Translations under genes and position numbers: made by a program
In this document: in pieces, positions 1-5,468 of the stretch
How positions within the stretch are numbered: the stretch's first letter is position 1
How the letters are laid out: the number at the start of each line of letters is the position of its first letter
Notes under the pieces: generated by a model
Told to the model about the DNA's origin: nothing
The model's input: the letters and a program-made list of their open reading frames with translations, nothing else
Database searches by the model: none
Assembly (NCBI RefSeq): GCF_002423035.1
Contig: NZ_DIUM01000070.1
Location: 31,922-40,794 of the forward strand
Source: Thiocapsa sp. UBA6158
Lineage (GTDB): Bacteria; Pseudomonadota; Gammaproteobacteria; Chromatiales; Chromatiaceae
Length of the DNA: 8,873 nucleotides
Direction: 5' to 3'

Positions 1-741
1 TTCCTCGACTATTACGCCACCGGCCGGCTCGATGTCGAGGTCGCCGCATCCGTCGTCTCGGGCATCGCGCGCGGCTGCGAGCTCGCCGGCTGCGCCCTGA
101 CCGGCGGGGAAACGGCCGAGATGCCGGGCATCTATCGCCCGGGCGACTACGACCTCGCCGGTTTCTGTGTCGGGATCGCGGAGAAGGCCGATCTCATCGT
201 CCCGGACCGGGTCCGACCGGGCGACGTGCTGATCGGGCTCGCAGCATCCGGTCCGCACTCCAACGGATACTCGCTGATCCGCAAGGTGATCGAGGTGAGC
301 GGCGCGGATCTCGGCGAGGATCTGGACGGGATCAGCCTCGGCGAGCGACTGCTGGCGCCGACCCGCATCTATGTCAGGTCCGTCTTGCCCTTGACACGCG
401 CCATCAGGGTGCACGCCCTCGCCCACATCACGGGCGGCGGACTGACAGAGAATCTGCCGCGGGTGCTGCCGGACGACACCCGTGCGGTCCTGGATCTCGC
501 GAGCTGGCCCCCCCCGCCTGTCTTCGATTGGCTCCAGACCAAGGGCGGTATCAGCGATGCCGAGATGCTGCGGACCTTCAACTGCGGGATCGGGATGGTG
601 ATTGCCGTCGACGCGCACGATTTGGATCAGGCGCTCGAGCTTCTGCGCGCCGGCGACGAGGATGCCCGGGTGATCGGACAGGTCGAGGCGGGTCAAGGGC
701 CCGCGTCCGTACGCTATGTCGGCGAGGCCGCGCATGCCTGA
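1..741 (+). CDS. purM: Phosphoribosylformylglycinamidine cyclo-ligase (AIR synthetase), C-terminal part, 5' end outside window
   Basis: PurM closes the imidazole ring of FGAM using ATP, giving AIR, the fifth step of de novo purine synthesis in the cytoplasm. The open frame runs into the window from base 1 with no start, and 246 residues are visible. The family is about 345 residues, so roughly the first 100 lie upstream. Family hallmarks are readable: FLDYYATG at the visible N-terminus, GGETAEMPG, GDYDLAGFCVG, SGPHSNGYSL, LLAPTRIYV, HITGGG, ENLPRVLPD and FNCGIGM. These cover the end of the ATP-binding half and the whole C-terminal AIRS_C domain. The ATG at 121 is an internal methionine within GGETAEMPG, not the start. 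The TGA at 739-741 overlaps the start of purN, indicating translational coupling. The identification is secure; only the 5' boundary is missing. Confidence 0.97.
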   Translation, partial: FLDYYATGRLDVEVAASVVSGIARGCELAGCALTGGETAEMPGIYRPGDYDLAGFCVGIAEKADLIVPDRVRPGDVLIGLAASGPHSNGYSLIRKVIEVSGADLGEDLDGISLGERLLAPTRIYVRSVLPLTRAIRVHALAHITGGGLTENLPRVLPDDTRAVLDLASWPPPPVFDWLQTKGGISDAEMLRTFNCGIGMVIAVDAHDLDQALELLRAGDEDARVIGQVEAGQGPASVRYVGEAAHA

Positions 742-1417
742 TGGCGGACGCCAGCGCGTCGTCGCCTTGATCTCGGGCAGCGGCAGCAACCTGCAAGCCT
801 TGATCGATCGGCAGGCCGATGGACTGCCGATCGAGATCGTCGCCGTCATCAGCAACCGCAGGGATGCCTTCGGCCTGGAACGGGCCCGACGCGCCGGCAT
901 CCCCGCCGAGGTGTTGGACCATCGCGATTACTCCGGGCGCGAGCCCTACGAGGCCGAGCTGCGCGCCCTGATCGATCGCTATGCGCCCGGCTTGGTGATC
1001 CTGGCCGGCTTCATGCGCATCCTCACGCACGCTTTCGTCGAGCACTATGCCGGGCGCATGCTCAACATCCATCCCTCGCTCTTACCTAAGTTCCGGGGGC
1101 TCCAGACCCATCAGCGCGCCCTGGATGCCGGGGAGCATGAGCATGGCGCAAGCGTCCACTTCGTCACACCCGAGCTCGACGGCGGACCTGTCGTCATTCA
1201 GGCTCGACTGGGCATCCATCCGGGTGAGGACGCCGCGACACTGGCGCAGCGGGTGCTCGCGCAGGAGCACATCATCTATCCGCAGGCCGTCGGCTGGTTC
1301 GCGCAAGGGCGCCTGCGCTTGGGAGAGGATGACCGGCCCTGGTTGGACGGCGCGCCGCTGATGTCGCCGATCGTGATCGATTCACTGGGCGATTTCCGGA
1401 AAATTCCATACCCGTAG
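734..1417 (+). CDS. purN: Phosphoribosylglycinamide formyltransferase 1 (GAR transformylase)
   Basis: PurN transfers a formyl group from 10-formyltetrahydrofolate to GAR, the third step of purine synthesis. The 227-residue product has the phosphate-binding ISGSGSNLQALID near the N-terminus, NIHPSLLPKFRG and VHFVTPELDGGPV. The catalytic residues correspond to N111, H113 and D149, a uniform +5 offset from E. coli N106/H108/D144. ATG 734 is chosen because GGCGAGG lies about 7 nt upstream and the conserved strand begins right after MPDGGRQR. The in-frame ATG at 716 would add six residues (MSARPR) with no family support. The start lies inside the last codons of purM (8-nt overlap), so the two are very likely cotranscribed and translationally coupled. 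The protein is about 15 residues longer than the E. coli enzyme; the C-terminal stretch SPIVIDSLGDFRKIPYP lies beyond the usual core. Confidence 0.97.
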   Translation: MPDGGRQRVVALISGSGSNLQALIDRQADGLPIEIVAVISNRRDAFGLERARRAGIPAEVLDHRDYSGREPYEAELRALIDRYAPGLVILAGFMRILTHAFVEHYAGRMLNIHPSLLPKFRGLQTHQRALDAGEHEHGASVHFVTPELDGGPVVIQARLGIHPGEDAATLAQRVLAQEHIIYPQAVGWFAQGRLRLGEDDRPWLDGAPLMSPIVIDSLGDFRKIPYP

Positions 1418-1431
1418 GTTGCGCTGACGAT

Positions 1432-1490
1432 AGGAGGCACAACTTGCGCCGAAATTTGGTTGTGCCACGCACGGCTCGGCACAACCTGCG
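1432..1490. repeat. Three GGCACAAC boxes (two direct, one inverted) able to form alternative hairpins
   Basis: Downstream of the purN stop, GGCACAAC occurs at 1436-1443, its reverse complement GTTGTGCC at 1459-1466, and GGCACAACC at 1478-1486. The middle copy can pair with either neighbour: 8 bp with a 15-nt loop, or 9 bp (GGTTGTGCC 1458-1466 with GGCACAACC 1478-1486) with an 11-nt loop. The two direct copies extend to GGCACAACYTGCG. An 11-mer, ACTTGCGCCGA, recurs at 1442-1452 and 1554-1564. There is no U-tract after either hairpin, so a classical terminator is not supported. The rest of the gap to 1679 turns AT-richer just before the next gene but shows no convincing promoter. The function is unknown. 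Confidence 0.6.
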
Positions 1491-1679
1491 GCCGTCGGGT
1501 CGTGAAGCGATCCGATGCGCAACTTGGCATAACGGTTTCCGGAATTCGCCTTGACTTGCGCCGATGGGCTCGGCTCCGGCGACGAGTCGCCTCAAGCTCA
1601 CGCAGCGCGGGCAAAATTATCAATCGATTCGTGATCTACCAATCTCGGAATTTCGTTGTATCAAGCCATTGGGAATGAT

Positions 1680-2486
1680 ATGGATATTCAAACGGACAGA
1701 AACCGCTTGCGCGAAGGAACACTGGTTCGATGGGACGGGGCCAAGGGGTTTGAATTCATCCGGCCGAACGACGGCGGCAAGGACGTCTTCGTCCACGTCA
1801 GCGCGCTCCCTTCTGGATTGACCCCCGGCATCGGGACGTCCCTGGTGTTCAGTGCCAGCGACGATCCTCGGGGGCGTGGTCAGCGGGTGATCAAAGCGGT
1901 TGCGGCAGGCTTCTCAAGCCGGACAGCGGTGCAGACCGCTCTCGAGGTCAGGGCTAAACCGGCCCACGTCCGCAAGGAGCGAGCCGTAGTTGGCGCTGAG
2001 GGAAGTCGGAGACATGTTGGCCGAGTGCATCCGACGCGCGCCCGAAGCACGCGCGACCAGACCCTCAAACCGCTCCCGCTCAATGCCCAGACCGCCATGG
2101 TCGCCGTTCTCTCACTGGTGTGTCTCGTCGCTGCCGCCACGATGGCGCCTCTGACGCCGCTCCCGTTCATCGCCTACCCGGTCTTCAGCTCACTTGCATT
2201 TCTGATGTACGCCCGCGATAAGCTCCGTGCGATCCGAGGCCACTGGCGCATTCCGGAGTCATCGCTCCATCTGGTCGAGGCGGCGGGCGGATGGCCGGGT
2301 GCCTATATCGCCCAGCAGATGATGCGTCACAAGACCGTGAAAACGAGCTATCAGGTGACCTTCTGGCTCATCATCCTGCTCCATGTCGGCTTTTGGATCC
2401 TCTGGATGGCCTCGCCCGAGACGGTGCTGGAGCAGTTTCAGCCGATCGCGGATTATTTATCCGACGCTCTGACGATTGACCGCTAA
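1680..2486 (+). CDS. Cold-shock domain / DUF1294 membrane fusion protein
   Basis: The 268-residue protein has an N-terminal cold-shock (OB-fold) domain at about residues 11-75, with RNP1-like KGFEFI and RNP2-like DVFVHVSA. A basic, low-complexity linker (about 78-135) follows. The C-terminal DUF1294 domain has hydrophobic segments at about 138-155 and 160-177, the signature YARDKLRAIRGHWRIPESSLH, GGWPGAY and RHKTVKTSY, and a last helix at about 226-243. CSD-DUF1294 fusions are a recognised but uncharacterised bacterial architecture; the likely arrangement is a membrane-anchored nucleic-acid-binding domain facing the cytoplasm. ATG 1680 is preferred over the in-frame TTG at 1656, because LREGTLVRW is the usual beginning of the fold; the RBS is weak (GGGA at 1671-1674). 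RNP1 has Glu where family members usually have Gly (KGFGFI). The TAA stop is formed by the first bases of the repeat element that follows. Confidence 0.9.
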   Translation: MDIQTDRNRLREGTLVRWDGAKGFEFIRPNDGGKDVFVHVSALPSGLTPGIGTSLVFSASDDPRGRGQRVIKAVAAGFSSRTAVQTALEVRAKPAHVRKERAVVGAEGSRRHVGRVHPTRARSTRDQTLKPLPLNAQTAMVAVLSLVCLVAAATMAPLTPLPFIAYPVFSSLAFLMYARDKLRAIRGHWRIPESSLHLVEAAGGWPGAYIAQQMMRHKTVKTSYQVTFWLIILLHVGFWILWMASPETVLEQFQPIADYLSDALTIDR

Positions 2487-2677
2487 ACCGCGTCCAGAGC
2501 GAGATGCTCACTTTACGAATGAGCTCGACGTTTGGTGCATCCACGGCCCTTAGCGGGAACGCGGTTTAGAATCATATATTTTTTAATCTCTTAAACCGCG
2601 CCGGCTCCAGCGGTCGTCAACTCTGCCGGGGCCGATCCCATCCAAAAACATCGCATACCGCGTGGGGCGTGGTTTAA
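2484..2677. repeat. Composite inverted-repeat element, copy A (two units with AT-rich linker)
   Basis: Unit 1 (2484-2568) begins TAAACCGCGTCC and ends ACGCGGTTTA. Unit 2 (2591-2677) begins TTAAACCGCGCC and ends GGCGTGGTTTAA, and its right end read in reverse matches the left end of unit 1. The outer box reads TAAACCGCGTCC-AGA-GCGAGATGC on the left and TAAACCACGCCC-CAC-GCGGTATGC in reverse on the right. The linker (2569-2590) is almost all A/T with a six-T run at 2579-2584 and is flanked by CGCGGTTTA/TAAACCGCG. Unit 2 aligns along its whole length with unit 2 of the copy at 3258. The first three bases are the stop codon of the CSD-DUF1294 gene. No coding sequence is visible inside. Confidence 0.85.
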
Positions 2678-2762
2678 AAGCAGACACCGGTTTCTGCCCG
2701 ATCCCTCAACGCTCACACTTGCCGAGCTTCTCGGGCGCGCCGGGGCCGCGTTGTCGGGCGCA

Positions 2763-3053
2763 CTATTTCCGTCGCGGCTTGGACTCGGCGTCAGTGCTGT
2801 CGCTGCTTGAACTCGTTCCGCCCGAGGACAGGCTCGTCGCATTCGCGAGCATCTTCTGAAACATGTCCCATGAGGCCATGGTCCCGGTCACGTAGGGCTG
2901 GAACAGCTTGATCGGGTCGTAACCCTCGGTGCCGGCGACCATGCGCTCGCGGATGTCGTCCATCAACTGGCGCTGAAAGGCTTCGACATCCGGCAAACCC
3001 AGCAGCTTGCGCATCTCTTCCGGCGTCATCTCGATATCGAAACTCATCTTCAT
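2763..3053 (-). CDS. DUF6489 family protein
   Basis: This 96-residue protein has the DUF6489 look: MKMSFDIEMTPEEMRKLLGL, then PDVEAFQRQLMDDIRERM, then a hydrophobic/aromatic stretch (YDPIKLFQPYV, ASWDMFQKML) and a Ser/Thr-rich, basic tail (SSGGTSSSS, ending KPRRK). It is probably a cytoplasmic, mostly helical protein; the family has no assigned biochemical function, though some members are loosely labelled phasin-like. The start at 3053 is chosen because AAGGAG (3060-3065, minus strand) sits 6 nt upstream. A longer frame back to 3143 has no RBS and an unrelated composition. The gene is monocistronic, reading toward repeat copy A, with 85 bp between its TAG stop and that repeat. Family assignment is from motif recognition only. 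Confidence 0.82.
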   Translation of the reverse strand: MKMSFDIEMTPEEMRKLLGLPDVEAFQRQLMDDIRERMVAGTEGYDPIKLFQPYVTGTMASWDMFQKMLANATSLSSGGTSSSSDSTDAESKPRRK

Positions 3054-3257
3054 GCCTCTCTCCTTGGAGCGCGGCGCGGCACGGTGCCCCGCCTGCACGA
3101 TAACTCTGGACGATGACGTGGGTTGAATCAAGCCGCCTCGCAACGATGCAAGACCGGAGGGCGTCCGACTCGGTGGAGTAGTTCAGAGATCCCGAGACCG
3201 ACCGAGATCATTATCATGTTGCGTTTGACTTCGGAGGTGTCCTCGATATCGGTGAGA
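3054..3257. other. Intergenic stretch between DUF6489 start and repeat copy B; no gene seen
   Basis: Together with repeat B this makes a 320-bp gene-free interval. On the minus strand it must hold the DUF6489 promoter. The best -10-like hexamer, GATAAT within CATGATAATG (minus strand, about 3210-3219), lacks a matching -35, so no promoter is called. No ORF with an RBS, terminator or RNA fold is apparent. A segment at about 3127-3149 weakly resembles the outer box of the repeat family and could be a decayed left end of copy B. Confidence 0.4.
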
Positions 3258-3376
3258 CGCGGTTTAAAATTTATTATTTTTTCTATACTTTAAACCGCGC
3301 CAGTTCCGGCGGTCGTCGGGGCCGGCGCGGCCAAGCCAATCCAACAAACTCCGCATAACGCACCGGGCGCGGTTTA
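3258..3376. repeat. Composite inverted-repeat element, copy B (one clear unit plus palindromic linker)
   Basis: CGCGGTTTAAA (3258-3268) and TTTAAACCGCG (3289-3299) are a perfect 11-bp inverted repeat around a 20-nt, almost pure A/T core (3269-3288). Unit 2 (3290-3376) begins TTAAACCGCGCC and ends GGGCGCGGTTTA; its right end in reverse reads TAAACCGCGCCC-GGT-GCGTTATGC, the family outer box. It shares TTCCGGCGGTCGTC-like and CCAATCCAA-like interior blocks with unit 2 of copy A. A clear left unit is not found, so this copy is partial or its left unit has decayed. The right terminus supplies the TAA stop (3374-3376, read on the minus strand) of the hypothetical gene next to it. Confidence 0.85.
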
Positions 3377-3853
3377 GTGCCGACTCGCACGTGGGACCGA
3401 GTCGGTCGGTGCGGGATCCTCCACGGCCATGGTGCGACGCACCCGACGCCCGACCAAGAGACAGGCGCGCTCGAATGCCTGACTGGCCTCGCGTGCGTTC
3501 CACTCCCACTCCGACGGATGCGCGGTGACCGGGAACTGCCAGTGCCCGGTGGTCAACACGGTGCCGATACGCACCTCGAGCGTCCAGTCGTGCCAGACCG
3601 TGCCCGGCTGATCGTCCTCGACGAACTCCTGCTCGGCGAGTCGGATATAGTTGCCGGCGCGGTCCTCCATCGAGACCAGTTCGGAGAGCACCAGCGAGTC
3701 GTCGACGCAACTGCTCCAACCGGTGTGGACCGCGCTGGCCGTCCCCATTAAGGCGTGGATGAGGAGCGACGGTGTCAAGGTCAGCGACAAGGGTGTTTCC
3801 CAATCCGGCTCGGCGACGTCGCTCGGGCTCTCGGGGTCGGTCTGGATGGCCAT
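3374..3853 (-). CDS. Hypothetical protein, 159 residues
   Basis: I do not recognise a family. The protein is acidic in its first 20 residues (PESPSDVAEPDWETP), then has a moderately hydrophobic stretch LTLTPSLLIHALMGTASAVHTGW too polar to be a confident membrane helix. A Trp- and acidic-rich middle follows (QEFVEDDQPGTVWHDWTLEVRIG, HPSEWEWNARE), and then a basic RRVRRT. It looks like a soluble cytoplasmic protein. The start at 3853 has an AAGGA-type RBS 7 nt upstream. It is divergently transcribed from the MTH1187-family gene (150 bp between the starts). The TAA stop is made by the end of repeat copy B, so the last residues (RASRH) run right up to the element. The frame is supported by its RBS and GC-rich codon use; the overlapping longer minus-strand frame is Arg-rich shadow. 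Confidence 0.72.
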   Translation of the reverse strand: MAIQTDPESPSDVAEPDWETPLSLTLTPSLLIHALMGTASAVHTGWSSCVDDSLVLSELVSMEDRAGNYIRLAEQEFVEDDQPGTVWHDWTLEVRIGTVLTTGHWQFPVTAHPSEWEWNAREASQAFERACLLVGRRVRRTMAVEDPAPTDSVPRASRH

Positions 3854-3912
3854 TGCAGATCCTTCATGGTCGACTTGTTCCCGGCTGGTGCAGGGCGTCT
3901 AATGGGCTTCAG

Positions 3913-3940
3913 TCTATAGTTCAGGTCCGCCACAGGGCAA
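3913..3940 (-). promoter_or_regulatory. Possible sigma70-type promoter for the hypothetical gene
   Basis: On the minus strand TTGCCC (3935-3940) and TATAGA (3913-3918) are separated by 16 nt, each matching 4 of 6 consensus bases. The predicted transcript would start about 50 nt upstream of the ATG at 3853. The match is weak. Confidence 0.25.
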
Positions 3941-3959
3941 TCCTCGTTCGGCTTTCATG

Positions 3960-3978
3960 CCTCGGCCCGCGGCCGAGG
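3960..3978. promoter_or_regulatory. Perfect 8-bp dyad upstream of the MTH1187-family gene
   Basis: CCTCGGCC and GGCCGAGG flank a CGC loop, ending 25 nt before the ATG at 4004. It could be a 5'-UTR hairpin or an operator shared by the divergent genes. No U-tract follows. Confidence 0.4.
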
Positions 3979-4003
3979 TCAGGCAAAATCGCAAGGTTGT
4001 ATC

Positions 4004-4318
4004 ATGTCCGTTCTGCTCGATCTCAGCATCTTTCCCGTGGACCGAGGCGCCGGTGTCAGCGGCTTCGTCGCCCCCGTCATCGCCATGATCCGCGACAGCG
4101 GTCACGACTACCGACTCTCGCCGATGGGTACTCTCGTGGAGACCGATACCCTGCCCGAGGCGCTCGCGCTGATCGAGCGCGCCTACGAGATCCTCGACGC
4201 CTTGGGCTGCGAGCGCGTTTATGCGACGGCGAAGCTCGACATCCGGAAAGGTCCGGGCGGGCGGATGGAGGGGAAGGTCGAGTCGGTGCGCAAGCAGATC
4301 GGCGAGGTCGCCTGCTGA
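4004..4318 (+). CDS. MTH1187 family thiamine-binding protein (DUF77)
   Basis: The 104-residue protein matches the small alpha/beta MTH1187/YkoF-like family. It opens with MSVLLDLSIFPVDRGAGVS, then has SGHDYRLSPMGTLVET, the helix LIERAYEILDALGCERVY, and the family ending ATAKLDIRKGPGGRMEGKVESV. Family structures form oligomers and some bind thiamine or its pyrimidine part; whether this one does is inferred only from the family. It is probably cytoplasmic. ATG 4004 follows a weak AAGG and begins the conserved first strand. Length is normal for the family. The TGA stop is the first three bases of repeat copy C, which fills the gap to the metallophosphatase gene; whether the two genes are cotranscribed depends on what the repeat does. 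Confidence 0.9.
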   Translation: MSVLLDLSIFPVDRGAGVSGFVAPVIAMIRDSGHDYRLSPMGTLVETDTLPEALALIERAYEILDALGCERVYATAKLDIRKGPGGRMEGKVESVRKQIGEVAC

Positions 4319-4548
4319 ACCGCGTCCTCCTGGCGCGATATGCAGAGGTTCGCAGAGCTGATGCTGTCGGTGGCCATGATCTGCACATGGAGCTGGACGC
4401 GGTTCAGGAATCGCTAGCCATCGAAGAGCTATGCGGTTAAAATTATATATTAATTAAATACTTAAACCGCGTCGACGCCGACATCGCGGAGGGATGCCGA
4501 ACTGGCCGCCTACTCGAGACGACGCATACCGCACAGGACGCGGTTTAA
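4316..4548. repeat. Composite inverted-repeat element, copy C (two complete units)
   Basis: Unit 1 (4316-4406) is bounded by a perfect 12-bp inverted repeat, TGAACCGCGTCC and GGACGCGGTTCA. A 26-nt insert-like stretch follows to GCGGTTAA (4433-4440), then an all-A/T linker, then TTAAACCGC (4462-4470). Unit 2 (4462-4548) is bounded by TTAAACCGCGTC and GACGCGGTTTAA (12 bp, perfect). Its right end in reverse gives TAAACCGCGTCC-TGT-GCGGTATGC, the family outer box; unit 1 has the same box with a longer gap before GCGATATGC. The element starts on the stop codon of the MTH1187-family gene and ends just before the metallophosphatase ribosome binding site. Confidence 0.85.
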
Positions 4549-4565
4549 CAAGGGACGCCCCGATC

Positions 4566-5408
4566 ATGAAGGTTGCGATTTTTTCCGATGTTCAAGCCAA
4601 CCTGCCGGCGATGGAGGTCGCGGTCGAGCGGATCCTCGACTGGGGTCCGGATCTGGTGGTGATGGACGGGGACCTGGTCAATCGCGGACCAAGCAGCCTT
4701 GCTTGTGTCGAGCTGTTCGACGAGCTGCGCCGCACACGCGGCTGGTTGCCGGTGAAGGGCAATCATGAGGCTTGGATCCTGCGCTGCGCTCAGGAGCCGC
4801 CCCGCACCGAGCTGGAGGGACAGATGCGGCGTTTTGCCGACTGGACCTACGAGCAACTGCGCGAGCGTCTCGCGGCGCTCGAAGGCTGGCCGGACCATCT
4901 CTGCTTCCACGGCGAGAGCGATTCCAGCTGGGTGCACGTGACGCACGGGACCATGGCCGGAAACCGCTTCGGGATCTCGGCCGGTGTCTCGGACGAGGAT
5001 ATCCGCGGGAACCTCCCGGTGGATGTTGCGCTGTTCGTGACGGCGCACACCCATCGCCCGTTGCATCGCGAACTCGACGGCACACCCATCCTGAACGTCG
5101 GCTCGGTCGGCTCGCCGTTCGACGGCGACACGCGCGGAAGCTACGCCTTGCTCGAAGAGCGTCGGGGGCGTTGGATCTGGGAGATCGTACGGTTCGACTA
5201 CGACCGTGCTCGCGCGGAACGCGATTTTCGCGATTCGGGCTTTATCGAGGAGGGCGGACCTTTGGCGCGCATCCTCTTCGAGGAGTGGCGTCAGGCACGT
5301 CTGTTGATGCCCTACTGGAGGCGAGGCTTCGAGCCGGCTGTTCTCGCGGGAGAACGCGACCTCTCCGAGGCTGTAGAGGAGTTCCTGCGGGACTCAGGCC
5401 AAGGCTGA
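4566..5408 (+). CDS. Calcineurin-like metallophosphatase (metallophosphoesterase)
   Basis: The 280-residue product carries the ordered motifs of the binuclear metallophosphoesterase fold: FSDVQANLPAME (D8, Q10), GDLVNRGP (D36), KGNHE (N66, H67), VTHGT (H127), TAHTHRP (H161, H163) and then LNVGSVGSPFDGD. It is a cytoplasmic hydrolase of unknown substrate, with a C-terminal extension (FDYDRARAERDFRDSGF, EEGGPLAR) beyond the core. The first motif is D-x-Q where the superfamily usually has D-x-H, so one metal ligand is replaced. ATG 4566 is chosen because KVAIFSD is the expected first strand and AAGGGA (4550-4555) lies 10 nt upstream, immediately after repeat C. The longer in-frame start at 4494 would translate part of that repeat. 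A strong hairpin follows the stop. Confidence 0.92.
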   Translation: MKVAIFSDVQANLPAMEVAVERILDWGPDLVVMDGDLVNRGPSSLACVELFDELRRTRGWLPVKGNHEAWILRCAQEPPRTELEGQMRRFADWTYEQLRERLAALEGWPDHLCFHGESDSSWVHVTHGTMAGNRFGISAGVSDEDIRGNLPVDVALFVTAHTHRPLHRELDGTPILNVGSVGSPFDGDTRGSYALLEERRGRWIWEIVRFDYDRARAERDFRDSGFIEEGGPLARILFEEWRQARLLMPYWRRGFEPAVLAGERDLSEAVEEFLRDSGQG

Positions 5409-5413
5409 GGGGG

Positions 5414-5453
5414 TCGAACCCCGGTGCGCCGGCCGAGGCGCACCGGGGTTCGA
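5414..5453. terminator. Strong hairpin between convergent genes, likely bidirectional terminator
   Basis: A perfect 17-bp stem (5414-5430 with 5437-5453) has a 6-nt GGCCGA loop. It starts 6 nt after the metallophosphatase stop and ends 15 nt before the stop of the convergent small gene. No U-tract follows on either strand, so it is not a textbook intrinsic terminator; position and stem strength support a 3'-end function. Confidence 0.65.
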
Positions 5454-5468
5454 TGGACGTCGTGAGGG

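Noticed and set aside
1444..1554. A 36-codon frame starting TTG, 6 nt after a perfect AGGAGG at 1432-1437
   Set aside because: The start is TTG, the sequence overlaps the GGCACAAC hairpins, and the Arg-rich product looks like random GC-rich translation; the SD-like match alone is not enough.
3127..3149. A possible left outer box of repeat copy B (TCAAGCCGCCTC...GATGC)
   Set aside because: It matches the family box only with gaps and several mismatches, and would make the left unit about 140 nt instead of 85-91. It may be a decayed end but cannot be claimed.
3264..3803. Minus-strand 179-codon frame overlapping the hypothetical gene and extending through repeat B
   Set aside because: It is Arg/Gly-rich, has no RBS, and runs through the repeat; it is a shadow of the RBS-supported frame at 3374-3853.
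3772..4440. Plus-strand 222-codon frame across the divergent region and the MTH1187-family gene
   Set aside because: The composition is Arg-rich and it overlaps a clearly recognised gene in another frame.
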